From NCBI GenBank assembly GCA_963792895.1, contig CAWBYA010000006.1, positions 1 to 64,000 of the forward strand: 64,000 bases of DNA, written 5' to 3'. Both the position numbers and the translations under genes were made by a program. The notes under the pieces are model-generated. The model saw only the letters and a list, made by a program, of their open reading frames with translations, searched no databases and was not told the origin of the DNA. Shown piece after piece: positions 39,101-46,561 of this stretch (position 1 is the stretch's first letter; each line of letters opens with the position of its first letter). Source of the DNA: UBA6912 sp963792895. GTDB lineage: Bacteria; Actinomycetota; Acidimicrobiia; Spongiisociales; UBA5794.

Positions 39101-41038
39101 GCAGCACCCGAGGACACCGCAGACCACTCATGGCACGGCACCCGGCCTGACCCCGTGGACGATCACACCGAACTCGTCGAAGACCACGCCGCGAGTTCGG
39201 ACGTTTCGCAGGGCAGCGAGCCGGTCCACGACTTCGTGGAGCCAGTCGACAACGCCGTCTCTGCGAGGCAGGAGAACGCCTTGTCCTGGGCGCCCGACGC
39301 GCTCCACGAGAACGACACACAAGCGGAGGATGGCGTCGAGCAAGCACGCGGCGACGGAATGCTCGACGACGACGAAACAGCGATGCGCTGGCGGCGCGAG
39401 GTCCACGGCAATGCCGTCGCCTCGCCGTCCGCTTCCGTCGACGACGAACAACCAAACGCAAGCGCCGGTTTCGCCGTAGAGGACGACCGCGAGGCGATCG
39501 ACGGGGCCGACCCCGTGATGCGCGCATCCGAGCCGGCATCCGATGAGCAGGCTGCTGCGGAAGGCGTGCCTCACGACAGCTCCAGCGACAGGTGGGCCGG
39601 CTCGCTCGGGCACGTCGGCCATCAGATCGCAACCGAAGCCGGCGAGCGTCCGGGACCCGCCGCGGGCACCGAGGACGCGACCGACGCAGACGACGCCGCC
39701 ACCTCGGACGAGATCGCCGCCACTGCCGAGCCGGTCCCTCCACCGTGGGCACCGATGCGCAGGCCCGAGTGGCAGCCAGATCCCGCCGAGGTGCCCGCCG
39801 TAGCAACCCCACCGGCGGCCGCGTGGGACGCCGGTTGGCTCGAGCAGGACCTCGACGACGACGACTACGACGACCCCTTCGTCGACGAACCACAGGTACC
39901 GCAGGTGCGGACGGCCGAGCGACTCCGCCAAGCCGTCAAGTCGATCCGTGAGTCCGCAACCCCCAATGACGCTGCGCCGGCAGTCGAACAGCCCGACTCG
40001 ATTGCTCCTGAGCCGACGATCGAGCCCCAGCCCGTGGCGGCTTGGCGGGACACCGACTACGACCGGGATGGGAACAGAGGCATCGAATCGCCCAGCGTGT
40101 GGGAGGAACAGGAGAGCCCCGCGCCTCGCGCGCCACTGCTCGACGTCGAGGCGGAGTCGGACGACGACGAAGGGAATGCCGACGTTGGTGCGACCCCAAC
40201 ACCCTGGTCGCTCGAAGGCGAGGCAGCGCTGCGAGGAAGAAAGCGCACCAGCGCCCTCATGATGCTCGGCGGTGTGTTGATGGAGGTCGCAGCCGTTGCG
40301 GTCTTCGCCATCTTCCTCGGTGCCGCCCGGCCATCGGCAGCACCTGCGGCGCCGCCGTCGCAAGCGGTGACGACCACCGCCGCCACCGTGGTCGACGCAC
40401 AAGCAGGACCGTCGCCGTTCGCAGGTCTCGTCGTGCCGGAGCCGGCACCCGTCGCAAGTTGCTGGCACGTGGTGATGGGGACCTGGGGCAACGAATCGGC
40501 CGCTGCGGGCGGCGCGACAAGGCTCGGCGCCGCCGGGCTGGTCGCAGCTTCGATGCTCACGGACGACATTCCCGACTGGGGTGATGGACGCTTCGCCGCC
40601 GTGGTCACGGTGGAGACCGAAGCGCAGGCAAACGACGCCATCGCCCGGGCAGGCGAGATCGGGTTCTCCGGAGTCGCCGTCGAATCGACGGTGGAGAGCT
40701 GCGCGGATCTCGCGGTCGTTCCGGCTACCGGCTCCCTCGGGTTCATCGACGTCCCGCTGGACGCCGAGTATCACGACGCGGTTGTGTGGGCCACCGCTCG
40801 CGACCTCCTCGCTGCCTGCGATGAGCCTGTCGGTCACCGCTTCTGCCCAGACGAACCGGTGTCGGGGGACGACTTCAGCCGCATCGCCGGCATGATGGAC
40901 GTCGAACTCGCCGACGACGCTGCATCTCTGGCCGCCGTCATCGGTCTGCCATCACCCGTCTTCGCGTCGCAGCAACCCACCCGGGCAGAGCTCGTTGCCT
41001 GGCTGTGGGAGGCGGACCAGTCGTTCGACGGACCCTGA
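36161..41038 (+). CDS. 1,625-residue acidic repeat membrane protein with SPOR-like and SLH-like C-terminal modules
   Basis: A single intact 4.9-kb frame. Residues 1 to about 560 are mixed alpha/beta and match nothing recognised. A stretch at about 610-745 looks folded. From about 765 to 1,340 the protein is very acidic and low in complexity, including tandem copies of a DEPDEVAAPEDTADHSWHDT-type block (copies start at 38786, 38924 and 39083). A membrane helix near residue 1,365 (TSALMMLGGVLMEVAAVAVF) follows a basic RGRKR. Outside it, a SPOR-like segment begins near 1,434 (CWHVVMGTWGNESAAAGGATRL) and an SLH-like module near 1,527 (GFIDVPLDAEYHDAVVWATA, then FCPDEPVSGDDF). The topology suggests a cytosolic N-terminus and an envelope-facing C-terminus. 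Role unknown; cell-envelope attachment is inferred. Confidence 0.8.
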   Translation: MVSDLSARRSVFATPQIPASAYELAEARGCLLELSVGLALLTGRSLVGSKRSGALLVSEPSWPAAWQVSARRFHEGLAIGCRDDLDLVLGIAFEAQLARDTGAWCSAWWVNETALVAAHKTADELIELFAEGQSSPLNALDPGKAHIVRGVLVETVAAPVYEPAGPGAYRLSDDSGNDAITINLARVSLLDPQTPVLAFGAVRHLSDEPAYDIGRLVAAAAESTPGQQPGALGALRRRVPVASVVAADLAESTGGLRATGLHVLRTGLTCPDTAGGEPLVAPGLVDIDGEVGVIPSPHSPRPVAESETFLVAGYRLDPTNRPALVLEPVAPDAAVDPTDNLRVDVGTEVTVTLGDRIACEKGDIAELRTQAGEARFYVSGAAGLSTDDQDFLHRLPAGTEMAAVVVPDSAHQSLTVSLRPALWRQLLATSPDGRWHVARILAMSDGEITVELGQADPSLGIGHRFTSSAENAKDIGEFVAGGTVGVRLAPLALPFPTTSSHDTAAELAARHDDVFELRGDDLLVRMPPSRSLIQSLESLDSSDGWRHQLWQWYDECHVLVIAEIASAFATTADEPAGKPTPSAPTPPEAVTQTEAAETASADATAGTEMAARVPTDALHRLVTDGVPEPDLVGSVPNASVAITGDVVTITAERAPDARVILAAVRRRILPARGRIAVTQASAPTAEHIAAIGEQMDGEVRFEEDLLSAHVAAPSITELKTLLTRIEGEVPDAKGEVIAFADLEVIENGMSRQPSSAEPNPDPVAPELSGPERPTAGDIAPPHDDGHPDPSADPAAHATDGAATSAAWIDAPETNGSHNLGTADGSYAAELGAAETALPVADLDEAAAHFADDHADLAEDQVELTNGHRHHDAGEHDEPDEIAAPENTANHSWHDTWPDPVDDHTEVVEDRTEHTEAELTPTDEPDEVAAPEDTADHSWHDTWPDPVDDHTQHVDDHAELTEDHEENTETQLTTTDEPDDVAAPEDTADHSWHGTRPDPVDDHTELVEDHAASSDVSQGSEPVHDFVEPVDNAVSARQENALSWAPDALHENDTQAEDGVEQARGDGMLDDDETAMRWRREVHGNAVASPSASVDDEQPNASAGFAVEDDREAIDGADPVMRASEPASDEQAAAEGVPHDSSSDRWAGSLGHVGHQIATEAGERPGPAAGTEDATDADDAATSDEIAATAEPVPPPWAPMRRPEWQPDPAEVPAVATPPAAAWDAGWLEQDLDDDDYDDPFVDEPQVPQVRTAERLRQAVKSIRESATPNDAAPAVEQPDSIAPEPTIEPQPVAAWRDTDYDRDGNRGIESPSVWEEQESPAPRAPLLDVEAESDDDEGNADVGATPTPWSLEGEAALRGRKRTSALMMLGGVLMEVAAVAVFAIFLGAARPSAAPAAPPSQAVTTTAATVVDAQAGPSPFAGLVVPEPAPVASCWHVVMGTWGNESAAAGGATRLGAAGLVAASMLTDDIPDWGDGRFAAVVTVETEAQANDAIARAGEIGFSGVAVESTVESCADLAVVPATGSLGFIDVPLDAEYHDAVVWATARDLLAACDEPVGHRFCPDEPVSGDDFSRIAGMMDVELADDAASLAAVIGLPSPVFASQQPTRAELVAWLWEADQSFDGP
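38786..39199 (+). repeat. Tandem 138-159 bp repeat within the giant ORF
   Basis: Three copies begin at 38786, 38924 and 39083, each encoding DEPDE(I/V)AAPE(N/D)TA followed by HSWHDTWPDPVDDHT and a variable acidic tail. Unit lengths are 46 and 53 residues, the last copy partial. Length changes sit in the His/Glu/Thr-rich tail, as expected for slippage between near-identical copies. Confidence 0.85.
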
Positions 41039-41090
41039 CGCTCGCGCCCGGCTCGGCCGTGGGCGGCCGTGGCCGGACTTCGTGGTACCG

Positions 41091-41681
41091 CTAGCGCGGG
41101 ATCGTCGTCCGCTTGAACTCGTTGAGCCGTGTCCACGCCAGCATGTCGAGCACGGCATCAACGTCCGCGACGTGATGTCGCTGCATCAGTCGAACAAACA
41201 CGGCCTCGTCACCGTCGATGAAGGTCGGGACACCGAACACCGCCCATCGATCGACCACCTCCTGGTGCTCGACCGCCAGCGTCTTCATGGGCGCCCCGCT
41301 CGCGACGAACGCAGCAACAGCGTTCGCGTCCACGCCTGCGGCCTCGGCGACCCCACGCAGAACGGCGACGTCGTCGACGTCGGCCGCCCCACTGTGGCGC
41401 CGATCGAACAACTCGACGTGAAACACGGGGAACTTCTCGGGAAACGCATCGCGCACGGCGATCCCCCACTGCAAGGCGACAACGCCCCGGGTTCCGCCCG
41501 TACCCGGCTCGCGGTCCCACACGTCCGGTTCGCCCTCCTCGACGTGCGCCTGGGCCAGAGAGAACGGAACGAACCGGACGTCCCACTCTGCGCCGCCGTC
41601 GAGCCCTTCCACGACCGCCTCGTTGCCGATGCGGGCAAACGGGCACAGATAGTCGAACGTGATCGCAAACGACCGTGTCAC
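41091..41681 (-). CDS. DsbA-family thioredoxin-like protein
   Basis: 196 residues from GTG 41681 with GGAGG 7 bases upstream. FDYLCPFARIGNEAV places a Cys-Pro-Phe-Ala motif at the thioredoxin active-site position, with the second Cys replaced. VFGVPTFIDGDEAVF is the cis-Pro loop. A helical insertion lies between. The arrangement matches the FrnE/2-hydroxychromene-carboxylate isomerase branch of DsbA-like proteins. No signal peptide is present, so it is cytosolic. It may be a glutathione/mycothiol-type isomerase or a redox protein; one Cys rules out a simple dithiol oxidase. Confidence 0.85.
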   Translation of the reverse strand: MTRSFAITFDYLCPFARIGNEAVVEGLDGGAEWDVRFVPFSLAQAHVEEGEPDVWDREPGTGGTRGVVALQWGIAVRDAFPEKFPVFHVELFDRRHSGAADVDDVAVLRGVAEAAGVDANAVAAFVASGAPMKTLAVEHQEVVDRWAVFGVPTFIDGDEAVFVRLMQRHHVADVDAVLDMLAWTRLNEFKRTTIPR

Positions 41682-41783
41682 AGGTAATCCTCCGGAGTGG
41701 TGGCCTGCTCGGACCGTAGCGCGTCCGTGTCCCCTGCGGCGCCTCTCCCGTTGGGACGCCGCCACACCTCAACAGCACATGAA

Positions 41784-41806
41784 ATCTGCGCATCTTGCGC
41801 GCAGAT
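41784..41806. promoter_or_regulatory. Dyad operator upstream of lon
   Basis: ATCTGCGC (41784-41791) and GCGCAGAT (41799-41806) form a perfect 8-bp dyad with a 7-bp spacer. A CGC-N5-GCG core resembling ClgR sites lies within it. It sits about 27 bp upstream of a -10-like TACAAT (41833-41838) and 72 bp before the lon ATG, a place where an activator could act. In other actinomycetes ClgR activates clp and lon genes. Confidence 0.55.
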
Positions 41807-41877
41807 CGGCACAGATTGCAGGAATACACAGGTACAATTACAGCATTACACATGATCGAAGCTTTGAAAGGACCCAC

Positions 41878-44181
41878 ATGGCCGATCTCACGACCATGAC
41901 GCTGCCGGTGCTTCCGCTCCGCAACGGGGTGGTGTTCCCCCACATGGTGGTCACCGTCGGCATCGAATCGGACGAAGCCCGCAAGGCGATCGCCGCCGCC
42001 GAGGAGGCAGGAGGCCGGCTCTTGCTCGTGCCGAAGCTCGACGACACGTATGCGTCGGTGGGCACCATCGCCTCCATCCAGAAGGTCACACGGGACAACG
42101 GCGTCTCGGCTCTCATCGCCGGCATGGCGCGCGCCCGCATCGGCGCAGGACGCTCAGGGAGCGACGACGTGCTGTGGGTGGCGGCCGATCCCGTCGCAGA
42201 AGACCATCCGGGCTTACGCGACGAGATGGCCGAGTATCGCGCCGTCGTGAGCGAGATCCTGGAGCATCGAGGCGTTGGCCCCATCGCCGAGCGGATCCTC
42301 GACGTCGACGACCCGGGCCAACTCGCCGACCTCGCCGTGTACTCCCCCGACCTGTCGCTCGAGCAGAAGGTCGACGTCCTGGAGACCATCGACGTCCGCG
42401 AGCGCCTCGCAAAGGTGACCCAGTGGATGAACGAGGTCCTCGCCGACATCAGCCTGCGCCGCAAGATCCGCGACGAGGCGACCGATCGTATCGACAAGAC
42501 CCAGCGGGAGTACATCCTGCGCCAGCAGATGGAGGCGATCAAGTCCGAGCTCGATGAGGGCAACGGCGACGTCGTCTCCGAGTACCGCACCAAGCTGGCC
42601 GACGCCCAACTGCCGGAAGGCGTTGCGGATGCCGTCACCCGGGAGATCGATCGGCTGGAGCGGATGAGCGACCAGAGCCCCGAGCACAGCTGGATCCGCA
42701 CCTGGCTGGACACGATCTTCGATCTTCCATGGAACGTCCACTCGGACGACAACCTGGACCTGACGTCGGCGCGCGAGGTGCTGGACGCCGACCACACGGG
42801 CCTCAACGACGTGAAAGAACGCATCATCGAGCACCTGGCGGTGCGCAAGCTGCGCAGCGACCGGGGTCTCGGCGCTCCCGAGGAAGGCAGGCGGGGCGGC
42901 GCGATCGTCCTCCTCGTTGGTCCCCCTGGTGTTGGCAAGACCTCGCTCGGCGAGTCGGTGGCGAGGGCGCTGGGCCGCACCTTCGTGCGGGTGGCGCTCG
43001 GCGGCATCCGAGATGAGGCCGAGATTCGCGGCCACCGCCGCACGTATGTCGGCGCAAGACCTGGGCGAGTCGCCCGGGCACTTGTCGAAGCCGGTTCCAT
43101 GAACCCCGTGTTCCTCCTCGACGAGATGGACAAGGTCGGCGCAGACTGGCGAGGCGATCCGTCCTCCGCATTGCTCGAAGTACTCGACCCGGCGCAGAAC
43201 CACACCTTCCGCGACAACTACCTCGAAGTGGATCTCGACCTCTCGGACGTGCTGTTCGTCGCAACCGCGAACGTTCTCGAGACGATCCCCGCCCCGTTGC
43301 TCGACCGGACCGAAGTCATCCGGCTGGACGGCTACACCGACAACGAGAAGCTGACGATCGCCCGAGACCATCTCCTGGCCCGGCAGGTGGAGCAGTCTGG
43401 GCTCCATCCGCACGAGGTCGTCGTCACCGAGGCGGCGCTTGCCGGCATCGTCGACGGCTATACCAGGGAGGCAGGGGTTCGCGGTCTCGAGCGCCAGCTC
43501 GGCAAGTTGGTGCGCAAGATCGTCACCAAGGTGGCCGCAGATCCCGACGTTGCGCCGGTGACGGTCGACGTCGAAGACCTCCGCGACCTTCTCGGCAAGC
43601 CACCGGTGCATCACGACGAGGCGAAGGACCGCACTGCCGTTCCCGGCGTCGCCACCGGCCTCGCCGTGACGGGTGCAGGAGGCGACGTGCTGTTCATCGA
43701 GGCAACAGCGATGGAGGGAGAGTCGGGCTTGGTCCTCACCGGCCAACTCGGCGACGTGATGAAGGAATCGGCGGAGATCGCACTCTCCTACGTACGCTCT
43801 CACGCCGACGAGCTGGGAATCGATCCAGCTGCGCTCGGGAAACGATTCCACCTCCACGTGCCTGCGGGTGCAATCCCCAAGGACGGTCCGTCGGCAGGCA
43901 TCACCATGACGACCGCGCTCGTGAGCCTGCTCACGGGTCGAACCGTGCGGGACCCCATCGGCATGACGGGCGAGGTGACGCTGCAAGGCAGGGTGCTGCC
44001 CATCGGCGGCGTGAAGCAGAAGGTGCTCGCCGCCCACCGCGCCGGGCTACGCGAGGTCATCGTGCCTGCGAAGAACGGCGACGACCTCGACGACGTGCCA
44101 GACGACGTCAAGCAGGACATGGTGTTCCACGTTCTGGACGACGTACGCAGCGTGATCGAGGTCGCCCTCGGCGCTACGTGA
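41878..44181 (+). CDS. lon: ATP-dependent Lon protease (LonA)
   Basis: 767 residues from ATG 41878 (AAAGGA upstream). An N-terminal substrate-binding LON domain (LPVLPLRNGVVFPHMVVTVG) is followed by a coiled-coil middle. The AAA module has Walker A GPPGVGKT at 348-355 and Walker B PVFLLDEMDKVG. The protease domain has Ser672 in KDGPSAG and Lys715 in GGVKQKVLAA. Length and order are those of LonA. It degrades misfolded and regulatory proteins in the cytosol. An in-frame extension to 41659 overlaps the DsbA-like gene and the promoter, so it was rejected. Confidence 0.97.
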   Translation: MADLTTMTLPVLPLRNGVVFPHMVVTVGIESDEARKAIAAAEEAGGRLLLVPKLDDTYASVGTIASIQKVTRDNGVSALIAGMARARIGAGRSGSDDVLWVAADPVAEDHPGLRDEMAEYRAVVSEILEHRGVGPIAERILDVDDPGQLADLAVYSPDLSLEQKVDVLETIDVRERLAKVTQWMNEVLADISLRRKIRDEATDRIDKTQREYILRQQMEAIKSELDEGNGDVVSEYRTKLADAQLPEGVADAVTREIDRLERMSDQSPEHSWIRTWLDTIFDLPWNVHSDDNLDLTSAREVLDADHTGLNDVKERIIEHLAVRKLRSDRGLGAPEEGRRGGAIVLLVGPPGVGKTSLGESVARALGRTFVRVALGGIRDEAEIRGHRRTYVGARPGRVARALVEAGSMNPVFLLDEMDKVGADWRGDPSSALLEVLDPAQNHTFRDNYLEVDLDLSDVLFVATANVLETIPAPLLDRTEVIRLDGYTDNEKLTIARDHLLARQVEQSGLHPHEVVVTEAALAGIVDGYTREAGVRGLERQLGKLVRKIVTKVAADPDVAPVTVDVEDLRDLLGKPPVHHDEAKDRTAVPGVATGLAVTGAGGDVLFIEATAMEGESGLVLTGQLGDVMKESAEIALSYVRSHADELGIDPAALGKRFHLHVPAGAIPKDGPSAGITMTTALVSLLTGRTVRDPIGMTGEVTLQGRVLPIGGVKQKVLAAHRAGLREVIVPAKNGDDLDDVPDDVKQDMVFHVLDDVRSVIEVALGAT

Positions 44182-44256
44182 CACCGCACATTCCGGATGG
44201 CTCGGCTTGCGGGTCGGGCCGTCCGGCTACGATCGCTGCGGACTCCGGGGGATCTC

Positions 44257-45078
44257 GTGGCACGTTTGCCTACCTTCATCATCGCCGGCGCAATGCGCTG
44301 CGGCACCACATCGCTCAACGGGTATCTCCGCGAGCACCCGAATATCGCGGTTTCGCAACCCAAGGAGGTCCACTTCTTCGACCTCAACTACGACAAGGGG
44401 CTCGATTGGTACAGGGAGCATTTCCCCGCCTCCGAGGAGGCGACTGCAGTGGGGGAAGCAACACCCGACTACCTCTACCACCCCGAGGCTGTAGCCCGTA
44501 TCGCAGCGAGCCTCCCCGACGTGAAGGTGATCGTGCTTCTGCGCAACCCCATCGACCGGGCCTACTCGCACTACTGGCACAATCGCAGCCGCGGTCGGGA
44601 GACACTCGAATTCGAAGCGGCACTCTCCGCTGAACCGGCTCGTCTCGTTCACGATGCCGAATCGCGTCGGATCTTTTCGTACGCCGACAAGGGGCGATAC
44701 GTCGGCCAGATGGAGCGGCTGTACACGTCGATTCCCCGCGAGCGGGTACTGGTACGGACGTTCGAGGAGCTGGAGAAGTCTCCCGAGACCGTGTTCACGG
44801 ACGCATGCCGATTCCTGGACATCGACCCCACCTTCCGACCCGCCAATCTCGGGGTGGCGATCAACGCCTATGTCGAGTTCCGCTCAGCCAGGGTTCGCGA
44901 CGTCGCCAAGCGCCTCCCGGCGCCGCTCCGCGCACTCGTCGGCAAGCTCAACCAGAAGGACTCGTCCCCGTACCCGGCGATGCAGCGAGACACTCGGGCA
45001 CGACTTGCGGCCGACTTCGCAGCCGCCAACACCGGCCTCGCCGACCTGGTCGGCGTCGCCATCCCCGAGTGGGGCTGA
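44257..45078 (+). CDS. Sulfotransferase domain protein (PAPS-dependent)
   Basis: 273 residues from GTG 44257 (ATG 44197 also in frame). FIIAGAMRCGTTSLNGYLREHP is the 5'-phosphosulfate-binding loop. VIVLLRNPIDRAYSHYWHNR is the 3'-phosphate-binding motif. KEVHFFDLNYDKGLDWYREHF matches bacterial homologues of heparan/carbohydrate sulfotransferases. It would transfer sulfate from PAPS to a sugar or lipid; the acceptor is unknown. It follows lon closely (75 bp) but has no functional link to it. Confidence 0.9.
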   Translation: MARLPTFIIAGAMRCGTTSLNGYLREHPNIAVSQPKEVHFFDLNYDKGLDWYREHFPASEEATAVGEATPDYLYHPEAVARIAASLPDVKVIVLLRNPIDRAYSHYWHNRSRGRETLEFEAALSAEPARLVHDAESRRIFSYADKGRYVGQMERLYTSIPRERVLVRTFEELEKSPETVFTDACRFLDIDPTFRPANLGVAINAYVEFRSARVRDVAKRLPAPLRALVGKLNQKDSSPYPAMQRDTRARLAADFAAANTGLADLVGVAIPEWG

Positions 45079-45120
45079 TCGGGGCTCCAACTCGAACTCG
45101 AGGGCCCTCCGGAAGCAGGC

Positions 45121-45771
45121 TCAGTCGTCGTCCCCGCCGTCTCCTGAGCCTTCATCGATCTCGACATCGAGCTCTCCGCCGCTCCACTCGGCCTTGAACT
45201 CGGAGCGGAGCTCATCTTTGCGAAACTCCACCTTGACCTCCTCCGGACCGTCGTGTTCGACATCCATGGAGTATCCGGCATTCGGACCGGCCCCGCTCAA
45301 CGTGACCACCCCTTGACCGTAGGTGATACGAACCCAGCCTCCCACGAGCTGGTAGGTCTTGGTCTGACTCTCGGCGGGCGCCTGGGTTGTCGTCGTGGGA
45401 CCGGGCGCGGCCGTCGTGGTCGTGGTCGGCGAGCCGGATGGAGGTGCCGTGGTCGGGTTGGTCCCGGAGCTCGCGCCCTGCTCAGAGTCGTCGCCATCGC
45501 CATCGTTGGACTGGGAGATCGACGTCACTATGAGACCGTCATCGGGCACAACGGTCGGCGGGGTTCGCGACGTCGTCGTCGTTGCTGCGGCTGTCGTGGT
45601 AGTGCCATCACCAAGGACCCCCGAACTGGTCGCCACGAGGAGCGGCGAGCCGGGCTCATCGACGACCTGACCCGCCACGCTGCGCACGGCGGCCAGCGCC
45701 ACAGTCGTAGCAACGAGCGTGGCTACGACCCAGATGAGAACAACCCCGAGACGACGAACCATGCTGGACAT
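45121..45771 (-). CDS. Membrane-anchored Thr-rich surface protein, paralogue of the one at 48675-49433
   Basis: 216 residues from ATG 45771. One N-terminal helix (LGVVLIWVVATLVATTVALAA) acts as anchor or signal. A Thr/Ser/Pro-rich spacer with TTTT runs follows. A beta-rich domain (about 145-207; VRITYGQGVVTLSGAG, DVEHDGPEEVKVEFRKDEL) precedes an acidic GDGGDDD tail. The C-terminal domain aligns by eye with that of the protein at 48675-49433 (GWRAEIEVGSGRELEVKFES). It is divergent from the response regulator next door. Function unknown; extracytoplasmic location is well supported. Confidence 0.75.
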   Translation of the reverse strand: MSSMVRRLGVVLIWVVATLVATTVALAAVRSVAGQVVDEPGSPLLVATSSGVLGDGTTTTAAATTTTSRTPPTVVPDDGLIVTSISQSNDGDGDDSEQGASSGTNPTTAPPSGSPTTTTTAAPGPTTTTQAPAESQTKTYQLVGGWVRITYGQGVVTLSGAGPNAGYSMDVEHDGPEEVKVEFRKDELRSEFKAEWSGGELDVEIDEGSGDGGDDD

Positions 45772-45862
45772 GGTGCCACCCCCGCTCACCACGTGGGCTA
45801 AACGACGGTAAAGGGACCCTCAAGCCTTCCCGATTCGCTCGGGGAGAGGCGCCGGGGAAGGG

Positions 45863-45868
45863 TATCGT
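45863..45868 (+). promoter_or_regulatory. -10 element for the two-component operon
   Basis: TATCGT lies 9 bases before the response-regulator ATG (45878), with no ribosome site between, so this is probably another leaderless promoter. No -35 of good quality is visible. Confidence 0.4.
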
Positions 45869-45877
45869 GGCGGGACG

Positions 45878-46561
45878 ATGGCATCCGTGCTCCTGATCGA
45901 AGACGACCAGCGTATCCGGCAATCGCTCGCCGCAACCCTCGCCGACATGGGTCACGACTTGCGCTCATCTGCCACGGGACTCGGCGGTGTGCAAGAGGCC
46001 GTCGAGTCCGCACCCGATGTCATCGTGCTCGATCTCGGCTTGCCGGATCTCCCGGGTGACGAGGTCCTCAAGATGATTCGCGCCGTGAGCCAGGTGCCCG
46101 TGATCATCGCCACAGCCCAGGATGACGAAGCCAGGATCGTTCGCCTCCTCGACCTTGGGGCGGACGACTACGTGGTGAAGCCCTTCTCGGCCGGTCACCT
46201 CGCTGCACGCATCCGTGCCGTGCTCCGGCGCGGCATGGGCGGAGACGAGCCGACCGAGCTCACCGTCGGCGGCCTCGTGATCGATCTTGCCGCCCACGAA
46301 GCACGTCTCGACGGCGCATCGATGGACCTGACCTCGAAGGAGTTCGAACTGCTCGCATTCCTGGCATCGCGCCCCGGAGTCATGGTGCCCAAGCGCACGT
46401 TGATGGCTGAGGTGTGGCGTCAGCCCTACGGCGGAGCGGACAAGACCGTGGACGTCCATTTGTCGTGGCTGCGCCGGAAGCTCGGGGAAACCGCTGCCGA
46501 GCCGGTGTACATCCACACCAAGCGTGGGGTGGGGGTCAAACTCGTCGACCCGACGGCGTGA
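45878..46561 (+). CDS. OmpR/PhoB-family response regulator
   Basis: 227 residues. The receiver domain has the acidic pocket EDD (8-10), phospho-acceptor Asp52 in VLDLGLPDLPG, and the conserved Lys in YVVKPF. A winged-helix DNA-binding domain follows (LTSKEFELLAFLASRPG, TVDVHLSWLRRKLGE, YIHTKRGVGVKLV). It is translationally coupled to the sensor kinase by a GTGA overlap. Targets are unknown; the flanking related surface proteins are natural candidates. Confidence 0.95.
   Translation: MASVLLIEDDQRIRQSLAATLADMGHDLRSSATGLGGVQEAVESAPDVIVLDLGLPDLPGDEVLKMIRAVSQVPVIIATAQDDEARIVRLLDLGADDYVVKPFSAGHLAARIRAVLRRGMGGDEPTELTVGGLVIDLAAHEARLDGASMDLTSKEFELLAFLASRPGVMVPKRTLMAEVWRQPYGGADKTVDVHLSWLRRKLGETAAEPVYIHTKRGVGVKLVDPTA

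Noticed and set aside
39128..40837. 569-codon minus-strand frame within the giant ORF
   Set aside because: No domain or start signal; it mirrors the acidic repeats of the plus-strand protein.
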